Positions 6,056 to 13,196 of a stretch of DNA of 13,196 nucleotides are shown here, piece by piece. The stretch comes from Methanosarcinales archaeon (GTDB lineage: Archaea; Halobacteriota; Methanosarcinia; Methanosarcinales; Methanogasteraceae): NCBI GenBank assembly GCA_030640725.1, contig DAOWIV010000014.1:1-13196 (forward strand), written 5' to 3'. Within the stretch, counting starts at the first letter, position 1, and each line of letters begins with the position of its first letter. A program made the translations under genes and the position numbers. The notes beneath the pieces were generated by a model, which saw nothing but the letters and a program-made list of their open reading frames with translations, made no database searches and was not told the DNA's origin.

Positions 6056-6109
6056 ATATTCGGGATATCTGCGATACCAATATGTACCATGATACCCGAG
6101 TAGCAGAGC

Positions 6110-6388
6110 ATGATCACACCTGATCAGGTCGAACATGTTGGATTGCTCGCACGCATAAAATTAAGCGGCGACGAAAAGAAGATGTATGCAGAGCAGTTGA
6201 ACGACATACTCGACTATTTTGAGAAGATTGATGAACTGGAGACTGATGTTGAGCCAACATACCATGTACTCGCACTTAACAACGTATTCAGGGAAGACGC
6301 CGCGTCCGAATCGTTAAAACAAGTTGAATCGCTTGCAAATGCGCCAAAAGAGAAGGATGGTTACTTCAAGGCTCCAAGAATTATGTAG
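6110..6388 (+). CDS. gatC: Asp-tRNA(Asn)/Glu-tRNA(Gln) amidotransferase subunit C
   Basis: GatC is the small subunit that wraps around GatA and holds it to GatB in the heterotrimer amidating misacylated Asp-tRNA(Asn) or Glu-tRNA(Gln). The 92-residue product has the family pattern: an N-terminal VEHVGLLARIKLS helix, QLNDILDYFEKIDELET in the middle, a V-P-T-Y linker, FREDA, and a C-terminal KDGYFKAPRIM tail that normally inserts into GatA. Length is typical. gatA does not follow; the next gene, 109 bases on, encodes a SprT-like protein. The subunit must therefore partner with GatA/GatB encoded elsewhere. Confidence 0.93.
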   Translation: MITPDQVEHVGLLARIKLSGDEKKMYAEQLNDILDYFEKIDELETDVEPTYHVLALNNVFREDAASESLKQVESLANAPKEKDGYFKAPRIM

Positions 6389-6422
6389 CTATTAGCGCTG
6401 ATTCCGGAAAGAGTGTGGCAGC

Positions 6423-6437
6423 CGGAAACTATTAAAG
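6423..6437 (+). promoter_or_regulatory. possible BRE/TATA promoter of the SprT-like gene
   Basis: CGGAAACTATTAAAG has an A-rich BRE-like part followed by a TATA-like part. A start near 6458 would leave a leader of about 40 bases containing a 5-bp hairpin (6451-6455 with 6460-6464) and a GGGG ribosome-binding candidate at 6483-6486. It suggests the gene is not merely read through from gatC. Confidence 0.35.
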
Positions 6438-6497
6438 ACCAGAAAGTCCCCTATCATGAGATAGACCGCCTCCCAAGGAAAAGGGGAATAGAGCCCG

Positions 6498-7229
6498 ATG
6501 AAAAAGGATTTAACCAATCTCAAATACACGCCCGCCAGGATCCGGAGAACGAACCGGAAAATATACCGCCAGATCCTCCGGGAATCCGAAAACATAGATC
6601 AGGGAAATTTCAATGCAATTGCGATAAAAGACTTTGCACGTCTGTTTGAGTTGTATGATCTCCATTTCTTCGATGGATATTTCCATAACCAGCACAACGG
6701 GAAGATCTTTTTCCGTTTATCGGAAAGAATGACCAGAGCGGGCGGAAAAATCGCGTACGCGAAAGGCATCGGCACCTATACGATCTATTTATCGACGGCA
6801 CTGATCTTCCAGACGTTTGGAGACGTTACGCGGGAGGTAACTGTAAACGGAATCGTCTGCCATGACCGTCTGGAAGCAACGATGCGCATCCTTGAACATG
6901 AGATCATCCACCTGCTGGAGCTGGTGTTTTTTGGTTCTACGAGCTGTTCCAATCCCCGTTTCAAACGCCTGAGCCAAAACATCTTCGGTCATACCGCGGT
7001 CACTCACCGACTGGTGACTCAGGCAGAACTCGCCCATGAGCAACACAACCTGCGGGTGGGATCCGTTGTCTCGTTCGAATACGGCGGGGAGACTTATAGC
7101 GGAGTTATATCCCGCATAACCAAGCGTGCCACGGTTATGGTCCGGGATCTTCAGGGAGATCTGTACAGCAAGTACTATATCCCTCTTGAGAATCTGAAGC
7201 ATAAACGCTCAGGACATACCAGAAGATAA
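6498..7229 (+). CDS. SprT-like zinc metalloprotein
   Basis: The 243-residue soluble protein has a SprT-type zincin core. HEIIH at 134-138 supplies two zinc ligands and the catalytic glutamate. The downstream FGHT (His165) is the likely third ligand, in the spacing seen in SprT/Spartan-like proteins, where a Phe/Lys-containing helix (PRFKRLSQNIFGH) precedes the ligand. Residues ~45-62 (ARLFELYDLHFFDGYF) match the usual entry helix before the first strands. The C-terminal ~60 residues (LRVGSVVSFEYGGETYSG...) look like a small SH3/KOW-like beta barrel, perhaps for nucleic-acid or protein binding. Relatives cleave DNA-protein crosslinks; that role is inference here. It ends convergently with the histidine kinase gene, 55 bases apart. 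Confidence 0.75.
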   Translation: MKKDLTNLKYTPARIRRTNRKIYRQILRESENIDQGNFNAIAIKDFARLFELYDLHFFDGYFHNQHNGKIFFRLSERMTRAGGKIAYAKGIGTYTIYLSTALIFQTFGDVTREVTVNGIVCHDRLEATMRILEHEIIHLLELVFFGSTSCSNPRFKRLSQNIFGHTAVTHRLVTQAELAHEQHNLRVGSVVSFEYGGETYSGVISRITKRATVMVRDLQGDLYSKYYIPLENLKHKRSGHTRR

Positions 7230-7254
7230 CCGGTTGGAATCCGTGCCATCCATA

Positions 7255-7285
7255 AATGCCGGCATTCATGATAAAATCGGATTTT
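7255..7285. terminator. paired palindromes between convergent genes
   Basis: AATGCCGGCATT (7255-7266) is a perfect 12-base palindrome. AAAATCGGATTTT (7273-7285) is a 13-base one that touches the stop codon of the kinase gene. Lying between two convergent 3' ends, they may serve as a bidirectional termination or processing zone. Both are short, so this is tentative. Confidence 0.3.
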
Positions 7286-9402
7286 CAGACATCATCCACG
7301 TCAAATTCGATCTTGAAATCCGCACCCGCCCCTGCACCATGGATGATCGACAGAGTCCCGTGCAACTGATCTTCCGCCAGGATCCGTACCAGACGCAGCC
7401 CAAACGGTTTGGTCGCATTGATATCAAACTCATCTGGCAATCCAACGCCGTCGTCGCTTACTGTCAGACGGATCTTGCCACTCTCCGGTGCAGCAATACT
7501 GATCTCAACCACCCCTTCGGCTCTGCCAACGAAAGCATGTTTCAGAACGTTTGTCAACAGTTCGTTGATGATCAACCCGACAGGCACTGCAATGGATATC
7601 GGAAACGGATAATCGGTTACATTGATGATCGGGCCAATCTTCATGTCCCGAACCATGTAACATTGGAGCAGTTGCTTCAGCAGCGTATTTACAAACGCCT
7701 GCATATTTATTTCTGATAAATCCCTGTTTCCATACAATTGAAAATGGATAAGAGCCATAGTATTTATTCGGTTCATGGAGTCGGTGAGTGCATCTCTCGC
7801 GCTCTGGTCACTGGTAGCGCGCGCCTGCATACTGAGCAGACTTGCCACGACCTGGAGATTGTTCTTTACGCGGTGGTGGATCTCCTGCAACAGGATCTCT
7901 TTTTCCCGAAGAGACTTTCTTGTTTGATCTTCCGCCCGTTTCCGCTCGGTGATGTCACGGGCAATCGCCAGAGAGAGTTTTCTTCCACCAATTTCAAAGA
8001 AATTCCCGGTAACCTCCACATGCAGGAGTGTTCCATCTTTCTTCCACTGGTTCACCTCAAATGTCGATTCTTTTGCCAGCTCGTTCCGAACTTTTTGAAA
8101 CTCCTCGTATCCGGTGGGCTCGGCATCAATCTCGCTAATGCTCAGTTCTAATAACTCTTCCCTGCCGTATCCAAGCGAATTGCAAGCCGCCTTGTTGACA
8201 TCCACGAACCGTCCCACCTCGTCAGTCAGGAATATGGCGTCTTTAGCAGTCTCGAAGAGCACCCGGTACCGCTCCTCGCTCTCTTTGAGTGCGTCCACGA
8301 CGCTGCTGTGTTTCTCCGCCAGTTCCATACTATGGAGTGCAAACGATATGTCCGAAGCAACCTCCTCAAGGAGTTCCTTCTCCTCCTTGTCAGCAGCAAC
8401 ATCGGGTGCGAGCGATACGGCGATCAGCCCGAAGAGCTTTCCTGCATGTTCGAGCCGGACGATCACGGCGTCGTTGCCAGTATATGCGCTCGCGAGAGGG
8501 CAACCCTCGCACCCACCAGACCGGTCCACGACTGTAAATTGCTCAGCCCGCAGGAGTGCGTTTTTGATGCATGATGGGTGATTGCCGCTTACCACACGTT
8601 CACGGAAACGAGAGAAATCTTCATTGAAACCGGATCCTGTGACTGTGGCGAAAGTTTCATGGTCCTGCAGAAGTGCGAGCCACGCAGCATCGTACCCTCG
8701 GGCTTCTATCAAAGCATCACATGCAGTCTTGATAAGTCTGTTCCGATCCTTCTCAACCACGATCAACTGATTGACGTTTCTGATGGCTTTAAGCACGCTG
8801 TTCAGGTGCCTGATGCGCGCTTCAGCGGCTCTGCGCTCGGTTATGTCTTCTGCTGCGCAGATCACATACTCAACATCTCCGTCGCTATTCAGTTTTGGCG
8901 TCTTTGTGATGGATAGCAGACGCGTCTCCCCCCTACTATTCTTAGCCCGCGCCTCAGTACGAACCTGTTTCTTCCTCTCAAAGACCATCTCGTTACTTGC
9001 GATGTAAATATCGTATTCTTCTCTGCCGATTAGATCGTATATACTCTTATCTTCAAGATCTTCCTTTTCTCTCCCCAAAAATTCCGCACGTGCTCTGTTT
9101 ACTGCCCCATAAGTATCTACATCTGTCAGGTACCATATCTGGGTCTCGATGTTGTCGAGTAGTAGCCTCTGCTCTTCTGACTTCCTGCGCTCCATCTGGA
9201 CCCGGAACGTCTGTGCAACTATCCTAACCAGACCGCCTTCTTTCTCCAGTTCGCCGCATATCCGGGTTATCTCTTCTCCGGTGTAGCTCTCCTTATCCTC
9301 AAGTGCTGCGGCATTTATTTTTTTGTTTACAAGCTCTCTGGCGGTCTCTATACCAATACTCTGAGCATAAGTGTCTATCAGTTCACTTTTCCGCACTTTC
9401 AT
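7285..9402 (-). CDS. soluble PAS-GAF-PAS histidine kinase (HisKA_2 type)
   Basis: The 705-residue sensor kinase has no membrane segment and should act in the cytosol. Order: an uncharacterised helical module (1-~72, with YTGEEITRICGELEKEGG), PAS (~80-190), GAF (~215-360; Cys277, Cys298 and Cys301 are candidate ligands in PSC and CEGCP), PAS (~370-490), each PAS closed by a DITERR/DITERK linker, then a HisKA_2 dimerisation helix with EIHHRVKNNLQ (His509/510). The ATPase domain follows: N box NELLTN (613-618) and G box DDGVGLPDE. The catalytic elements are complete. It follows the FIST gene by 32 bases, suggesting one transcript and joint sensing. No response regulator is encoded in the window, which is common for archaeal kinases of this class. 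Confidence 0.92.
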   Translation of the reverse strand: MKVRKSELIDTYAQSIGIETARELVNKKINAAALEDKESYTGEEITRICGELEKEGGLVRIVAQTFRVQMERRKSEEQRLLLDNIETQIWYLTDVDTYGAVNRARAEFLGREKEDLEDKSIYDLIGREEYDIYIASNEMVFERKKQVRTEARAKNSRGETRLLSITKTPKLNSDGDVEYVICAAEDITERRAAEARIRHLNSVLKAIRNVNQLIVVEKDRNRLIKTACDALIEARGYDAAWLALLQDHETFATVTGSGFNEDFSRFRERVVSGNHPSCIKNALLRAEQFTVVDRSGGCEGCPLASAYTGNDAVIVRLEHAGKLFGLIAVSLAPDVAADKEEKELLEEVASDISFALHSMELAEKHSSVVDALKESEERYRVLFETAKDAIFLTDEVGRFVDVNKAACNSLGYGREELLELSISEIDAEPTGYEEFQKVRNELAKESTFEVNQWKKDGTLLHVEVTGNFFEIGGRKLSLAIARDITERKRAEDQTRKSLREKEILLQEIHHRVKNNLQVVASLLSMQARATSDQSARDALTDSMNRINTMALIHFQLYGNRDLSEINMQAFVNTLLKQLLQCYMVRDMKIGPIINVTDYPFPISIAVPVGLIINELLTNVLKHAFVGRAEGVVEISIAAPESGKIRLTVSDDGVGLPDEFDINATKPFGLRLVRILAEDQLHGTLSIIHGAGAGADFKIEFDVDDV

Positions 9403-9429
9403 CGCATATCTCTTTCTCTACACTATTCT

Positions 9430-9442
9430 CCGCACTATGCGG
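9430..9442 (-). repeat. small hairpin over the FIST stop codon
   Basis: CCGCA (9430-9434) and TGCGG (9438-9442) pair, with the complement of the TAG stop codon (9435-9437) as the 3-base loop. It could modulate read-through or reinitiation into the kinase gene, but the stem is only 5 bp. Confidence 0.25.
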
Positions 9443-10661
9443 CCATGTTGCCATCTGGCAGGAGCAAGACAACAGACGTGGTGTTGTGAAAGCCGCTGAA
9501 CTGTCCGGGCTCCAGACGAAGTTCGCCATAAGTCTCCCAGCCCAGAAGAGGGACTCCGGGCAGAACTTTCTTGAAACGGTCCACAGCTTCTGAGAATCTG
9601 CTCCCGAGCATCAACTGCCTGACTGCGCAGTCAAAAACAAGCATCCCTGCAAATTCAAAGTAACCTGCGTTCTCAGCAGACTCTTTTGCTAATACAGCAG
9701 CACCTTCGGCGGCGTTGATCTGGTTTTCCTGATCGCTGCCGTCCATAATTCGAAAAACGGATCCTTCAGCAATCCCGCAGGCAAGATTGAGAGAGTCATC
9801 GTCATTTATACTCACGGGCCATCGTATCTTGTACTGACCTTCCTTTTCAGTAGCAAGACCAAGTGTATAACTGGTGAAAAACTGCGCAATCTCGCCTGGG
9901 TCAACAAGTTTTTCTACGTCCATACCCCTATTCCGGGCGATTTCGGCGGTTTCTTCCTTCCACACGTCCCAGGCAGGCGCATCATTGATTTCATAGAGCA
10001 CATTTGCCTGTGCCCTCGTCACCTTGAGTGCCCGGCCTAGAGGAGTGTGCCCGTGCTTAACACCGGTGAAGAGTGGCATCTTCGATGCAAACAAGCAGAT
10101 ACTGAGCGCATCGGTGGCAACGCGATCATCACAGAAGACAAAAGTCTCTTTCATCTTGAAATCATCCCCAGCCATACCACCGACGATACTCACCTCCCGG
10201 TCAAGAATATAAGAGGCGAGCAGCGCGACCTCCTCGCCCACGCCGGATAAGCCATCAATCAGGACGATTGCGGTCATACAGGGATAGCTTGCCACCTCAT
10301 CGGGCAGTTTTGCTGCAATTTCCTTCACTGCTGCTTCCGGATCCCCGGTCACACCTTCTGCCATGGCAGTGAAGACTTTAATCTCGTCTGACGAGAGTAA
10401 ACCCACAGCCACGCTTCCGCTTTCAACTTTCCTTTCGGTAAACTCTCCTGCTGAAGAAGCTCCGATCAAAAGCGCATTGCCGGTGACTTTCCTCACCGCA
10501 TCCACAACTTCCCGGTGATCATACTCGCTTGAGGAATACACAATGGATAAATCTACCCTGCCGCCTTTTAATTCCTCTTTTGCTTGCATTGCGGCTTCTC
10601 TGGCTACCACTGCAGCGCCACCATCTCCAATGCATAGCCCTGTTGCTAATTTTGTTGGCAT
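9435..10661 (-). CDS. FIST-domain sensory protein
   Basis: The 408-residue protein matches the FIST sensory architecture: an N-terminal FIST domain (~35-225), with hallmark stretches VDLSIVYSSSEYDH, LLIGASSAGEFT and SIVGGMAGDDF, and a C-terminal FIST_C domain (~230-385), ending in LLGWETYGEL and then a final strand. FIST domains are thought to bind small ligands, possibly amino acids, and occur with signal-transduction partners. This one stands alone but is followed by a histidine kinase 32 bases later, so it probably feeds ligand information to it. No signal peptide or membrane helix is seen. The ATG at 10661 has a GGA element about 8 bases upstream. A TTAAGTAA element (minus strand, near 10715) may be its TATA box. 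It is divergent from the FwdF-like gene. Confidence 0.88.
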   Translation of the reverse strand: MPTKLATGLCIGDGGAAVVAREAAMQAKEELKGGRVDLSIVYSSSEYDHREVVDAVRKVTGNALLIGASSAGEFTERKVESGSVAVGLLSSDEIKVFTAMAEGVTGDPEAAVKEIAAKLPDEVASYPCMTAIVLIDGLSGVGEEVALLASYILDREVSIVGGMAGDDFKMKETFVFCDDRVATDALSICLFASKMPLFTGVKHGHTPLGRALKVTRAQANVLYEINDAPAWDVWKEETAEIARNRGMDVEKLVDPGEIAQFFTSYTLGLATEKEGQYKIRWPVSINDDDSLNLACGIAEGSVFRIMDGSDQENQINAAEGAAVLAKESAENAGYFEFAGMLVFDCAVRQLMLGSRFSEAVDRFKKVLPGVPLLGWETYGELRLEPGQFSGFHNTTSVVLLLPDGNMAA

Positions 10662-10718
10662 GATATTCCAGTCCCACTTCCGGAGTTCTGTTTTCAGTGT
10701 TTGGGGTGCCGTTACTTA

Positions 10719-12122
10719 ATGGTTGCGATTTTTCGAAAAGCTCCCGAAACCCACGCTTTCGGAAAAGAGATCGTTCCGAGCGTGACGCCGCGCCTCCCAC
10801 GCGACTATGCTAAACCGCATCAGATAAAGAGTACATTCTTATCCCTGCAGTCGAAATATAATATCCGGATGCCGGTACACCCGCGGGTCACGCAGACCGT
10901 TGAAGACTCACACATCATCTATACGCAGCATACTGATCAGACCACAAAGACGATCGATTACGATTACAAGCGGTGCTGCGGCTGCGGCGTCTGCGTCGAT
11001 CTCTGCCCGACAGACGCACTCGAACTCGGCGACATGAAAGCGATCGGGACCGGGATGGATGCACCGCCCGTGCTCCTTGATCCGGATAAGTGCTCATTCT
11101 GCGGGATGTGCGCAGCATTCTGCCCGACAAAAGCAGTTAAGATTGATATCGATGGAACGGATTCCGTAAAACGGGAGTGCTACCCACATATCGAGCCAAA
11201 AGCGCAGGCAAACGAAAACTGCCGTCCGTGCAGCCTCTGTGAGTCGGTATGCAGCGCGGATGCGCTCAAAGTCGGATACACATTTCCGAAGAAAGAGGAG
11301 ATCCTACCGTTCAGGGAGGGAATAACCGGCGAGATCGAGATCGATCCTGAAAAATGCAACTTCTGCGGAATCTGCGCATATTTCTGTGATGCATTCATAC
11401 TGATTCCAAAAGAGAAAGGTGAAATAACCCCGATTGATCATGTACCGTTTGAAAACATCCTCATTGACGAAGAGAGTTGTGATTACTGCGTTCTATGTGA
11501 GGATATCTGCCCTGAAGACGCAATCAAGGTCAAGGGTACGAGAGATGTGAATGTGACCACGCCCTGTGTATCAGGCACGCTTTCTGTCAGCGACGACTGT
11601 GTTGCATGTGGCTGGTGCAAAAGCGTCTGCCCTTACGAAGGTATAGACGTTTTCAAGCCGTTTGAAGGGGAAATCCGGCTGATCGAGAACCATCTCGAGA
11701 GATGCGATCCACTTGGCTGCCATGCGTGCTTTAATGTCTGCCCTGCGAATGCGTGGTATGTTCCTCCGGACAAAAAAATCGAGATTGCTTCTGACCTGTG
11801 CACCTTCTGCGGCGCATGTATGAACGCATGTTGGCTCGATGCGATCACGGTTGGTCGGACCGTGGTTGCGCATACGCCGTTATGCGACACCGCGTGGAGC
11901 ACGGAGTGGGAGCGAAGCATCGATTGCATCGTTTCAGGAGAGCGGATACGCCCTGATCACTCGCATGTTGTCGCTGCAGAGGTTCCTGCTCGTGAGGTGG
12001 CTCCAGTACCCGCGATACCGGTCATTGACCCCGCCCTGCTTGAGAAAGCGCAGGAGCGGATCGATCAGATCATGCCGGTGCTTGCTGACGCAAAGACACG
12101 GAGAGAGTGGGAGATGGCTTGA
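10719..12122 (+). CDS. fwdF: eight-cluster polyferredoxin, formylmethanofuran dehydrogenase subunit F-like
   Basis: This iron-sulfur conduit has eight [4Fe-4S] motifs at residues 86-96, 125-135, 168-178, 213-223, 254-264, 294-304, 329-341 and 361-371. All are CxxCxxCxxxC except the seventh (CxxxxCxxCxxxC). Cluster number, order and the flanking VTQTVEDS, DQTTKTIDYD and VGRTVVAHTP segments match FwdF/FmdF, which wires the tungsten/molybdenum formylmethanofuran dehydrogenase to ferredoxin. The proline after the last Cys is replaced by Ser, Asp and Trp in motifs 3, 4 and 8. I give the ATG at 10719 (GGGGTG about 10 bases upstream, 467 residues). The family would better fit the ATG at 10869 (417 residues), since the first 50 residues have no counterpart that I know. 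About 75 extra C-terminal residues (Pro/Val linker plus helix) are also unusual. No other fwd/fmd gene is nearby. Confidence 0.82.
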   Translation: MVAIFRKAPETHAFGKEIVPSVTPRLPRDYAKPHQIKSTFLSLQSKYNIRMPVHPRVTQTVEDSHIIYTQHTDQTTKTIDYDYKRCCGCGVCVDLCPTDALELGDMKAIGTGMDAPPVLLDPDKCSFCGMCAAFCPTKAVKIDIDGTDSVKRECYPHIEPKAQANENCRPCSLCESVCSADALKVGYTFPKKEEILPFREGITGEIEIDPEKCNFCGICAYFCDAFILIPKEKGEITPIDHVPFENILIDEESCDYCVLCEDICPEDAIKVKGTRDVNVTTPCVSGTLSVSDDCVACGWCKSVCPYEGIDVFKPFEGEIRLIENHLERCDPLGCHACFNVCPANAWYVPPDKKIEIASDLCTFCGACMNACWLDAITVGRTVVAHTPLCDTAWSTEWERSIDCIVSGERIRPDHSHVVAAEVPAREVAPVPAIPVIDPALLEKAQERIDQIMPVLADAKTRREWEMA

Positions 12123-12155
12123 AGGGTTGTACGCGATTCTGGCACAGATCAGATC

Positions 12156-13196
12156 TCAGGTCGTCGCCACATACATAACCATGCGTGCGTCAAGCGCGTT
12201 TACATAGCCATTTTCATCCATATCGGCTTCTGGCGTGTATTCCCCACGAACCGCGATCCCGAGTACGATCACGACATCTGCAATGGTGATGTCGCCGTCG
12301 TGATTCAGGTCGCCACGGGCTGTTACTGCCACTGTGTGGTTCGCTGAGTGTTCTGCATCCTTATTGTCTACCACTGTCAGACTTACGTTGTAATCGCCTT
12401 TTGAAGTGTATGGGTGCATGGCGATCTTCTCTGAGGTGGTTGTTATGTTTCCGTCGCCAAAGTCCCATCTGTAGCCGGTTATGTTTCCATCGGGGTCTGT
12501 CGAGCCAGATGCGTCGAATGCCACCATTTCACCTGCAACCGGATATTCCGGCGAATATGTGAAGTTTGCGACTGGAGGCTGGTTTTCTGTCGCTGGTACA
12601 CGTATTATGTGCACTGTAAAATCAGAGATCGGCTGCGGACCGACACCGGGTCGATCGGTGCACTCCGGATAAGCGGGGGCTTCTCCTGAATGGAACGTGA
12701 TATTGATATGACATTCCAGTCCCTCGTACGTGCAGCCCTGTCCCGGATATAATTGATGATCGGCTACTTCTATCTGACCGGTTTTGTTGACGATGGTCAC
12801 GTTGGTATAATCTGCCACGCAGTTACACATACCACAATCAGAACAATTGGGTTTACTGTTATATTTTAGCGTATAGCCACCTGATAATGGTGGATCCGGG
12901 GGTTTCTGGAAATAAGGTTCCAGAAAATTAGGATCGCCGTATATATCGGTTATGATCTTCTCTGTACTCGATTCCATCTTCCCGAGACCAATAACCCAAC
13001 CAGAAGTCTCCGGAAAGCCGAGTATCTCCACGTAATCACCTACATCAACCTCATCAGCCGCGTCTTTATTCGGGAATGTCCATTCCATCGTGGTGTCGTT
13101 GAGCTGCCATCCCGGATTCGACCAGTTATGCGACCAGTTATGCGTTGTCTGAACTTCAAACGTATTATTTCCGATATCTGTTCCGATCACTTCCCC
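12156..13196 (-). CDS. PKD-dockerin surface protein, N-terminus beyond window
   Basis: This is the C-terminal 346 residues of a larger extracellular protein. The frame is open to the right edge, and the GTG at 13190 is an internal valine, so no start or signal peptide is visible. In order, numbered from that valine: a beta-rich region of unknown fold (~1-95); a Cys-rich segment (Cys116, 119, 122, 124, 153, 160, 177); a PKD domain (~205-290) with WDFGDG at 242-247; and a type I dockerin (~293-342) with calcium loops starting DLNHDGD and DMDENGY. There are many N-glycosylation sequons (NWS twice, NTT, NCS, NVT, NKT, NIT, NFT, NVS, NHT). Archaeal dockerins imply a cohesin-bearing partner elsewhere. 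It is convergent with the polyferredoxin gene, 33 bases apart. Confidence 0.88.
   Translation of the reverse strand, partial: GEVIGTDIGNNTFEVQTTHNWSHNWSNPGWQLNDTTMEWTFPNKDAADEVDVGDYVEILGFPETSGWVIGLGKMESSTEKIITDIYGDPNFLEPYFQKPPDPPLSGGYTLKYNSKPNCSDCGMCNCVADYTNVTIVNKTGQIEVADHQLYPGQGCTYEGLECHINITFHSGEAPAYPECTDRPGVGPQPISDFTVHIIRVPATENQPPVANFTYSPEYPVAGEMVAFDASGSTDPDGNITGYRWDFGDGNITTTSEKIAMHPYTSKGDYNVSLTVVDNKDAEHSANHTVAVTARGDLNHDGDITIADVVIVLGIAVRGEYTPEADMDENGYVNALDARMVMYVATT
13119..13142. repeat. exact 12-bp tandem duplication
   Basis: CGACCAGTTATG occurs twice back to back (13119-13130 and 13131-13142) inside the PKD-dockerin gene, duplicating the residues HNWS and thus an N-glycosylation sequon. 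It keeps the frame and looks like a recent slippage event. Confidence 0.8.

Larger units (their letters stand above)
5955..6057. repeat. cluster of TATATA palindromes between the AbrB-PhoU gene and gatC
   Basis: Five TATATA-type cores occur in about 100 bases. CTATATATACC (5955-5965) is the exact reverse complement of GGTATATATAG (6004-6014). ATATATAC and GTATATAT form an 8-bp inverted repeat around a 3-base spacer at 5994-6012. ATGGTATATA (6002-6011) is the exact reverse complement of 6048-6057. A further TATATAT lies at 6028-6034. Only some can be TATA boxes; the rest could be operators for a dimeric AbrB-type protein such as the adjacent gene product. Confidence 0.6.

Noticed and set aside
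10701..10718. TTG start of the polyferredoxin frame
   Set aside because: It would consume the GGGGTG ribosome-binding candidate and needs a rare start codon. ATG 10719 or 10869 are better choices.
13188..13190. GTG as the start of the PKD-dockerin gene
   Set aside because: The reading frame stays open to the window edge and no signal peptide follows, although the protein must be secreted. The codon is internal.

Overview
The window looks like a chromosomal segment from a euryarchaeon of the methanogen / methane- or alkane-oxidising type (class Methanomicrobia or a relative). Evidence: a polyferredoxin that I recognise as subunit F of formylmethanofuran dehydrogenase, an archaeal PKD-dockerin surface protein, GatC, an AbrB-PhoU regulator, archaeal BRE/TATA promoters, and GTG/TTG codons at several possible starts. 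Genus cannot be decided from sequence alone. No insertion sequence, CRISPR array, tRNA or rRNA was recognised.

Layout, left to right. Bases 1-480 hold no convincing gene but contain two inverted repeats. A minus-strand operon follows: a 59-residue 2[4Fe-4S] ferredoxin, then aspartate-semialdehyde dehydrogenase (asd). It has a strong TATA promoter, a perfect hairpin near the predicted mRNA 5' end, and a terminator-like hairpin between the two genes. Next is a second minus-strand pair: a lipoprotein-like SagB-type nitroreductase and a radical SAM protein with a C-terminal second-cluster motif, possibly followed by a very small Cys-containing ORF. Then come a free-standing ACT-domain regulator (-), a 58-residue two-helix membrane protein (+), and an AbrB-PhoU regulator (-). 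The AbrB-PhoU gene is divergent from gatC (+) across a region packed with palindromic TATATA motifs. A SprT-like metalloprotein (+) follows gatC.

The right half carries a signalling pair on the minus strand: a FIST sensor protein followed 32 bases later by a soluble PAS-GAF-PAS histidine kinase. The eight-cluster FwdF-like polyferredoxin is divergent from FIST. The window ends inside a secreted, sequon-rich PKD-dockerin protein (-), whose start lies beyond the right edge.

How the genes fit together. Asd (lysine/threonine/methionine branch) and the ACT regulator both point to aspartate-family biosynthesis but are not adjacent. FIST plus kinase is probably one ligand-sensing unit without a response regulator in view. 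FwdF is the electron conduit of the first step of CO2 reduction (or the last step of methyl oxidation), separated here from the catalytic subunits. Several genes that usually sit with partners (gatC, fwdF, the ACT regulator) stand alone, so the chromosome appears reshuffled relative to the operons I know. The least explained units are the exported nitroreductase/radical SAM pair, the small membrane protein, and the structured leader regions.
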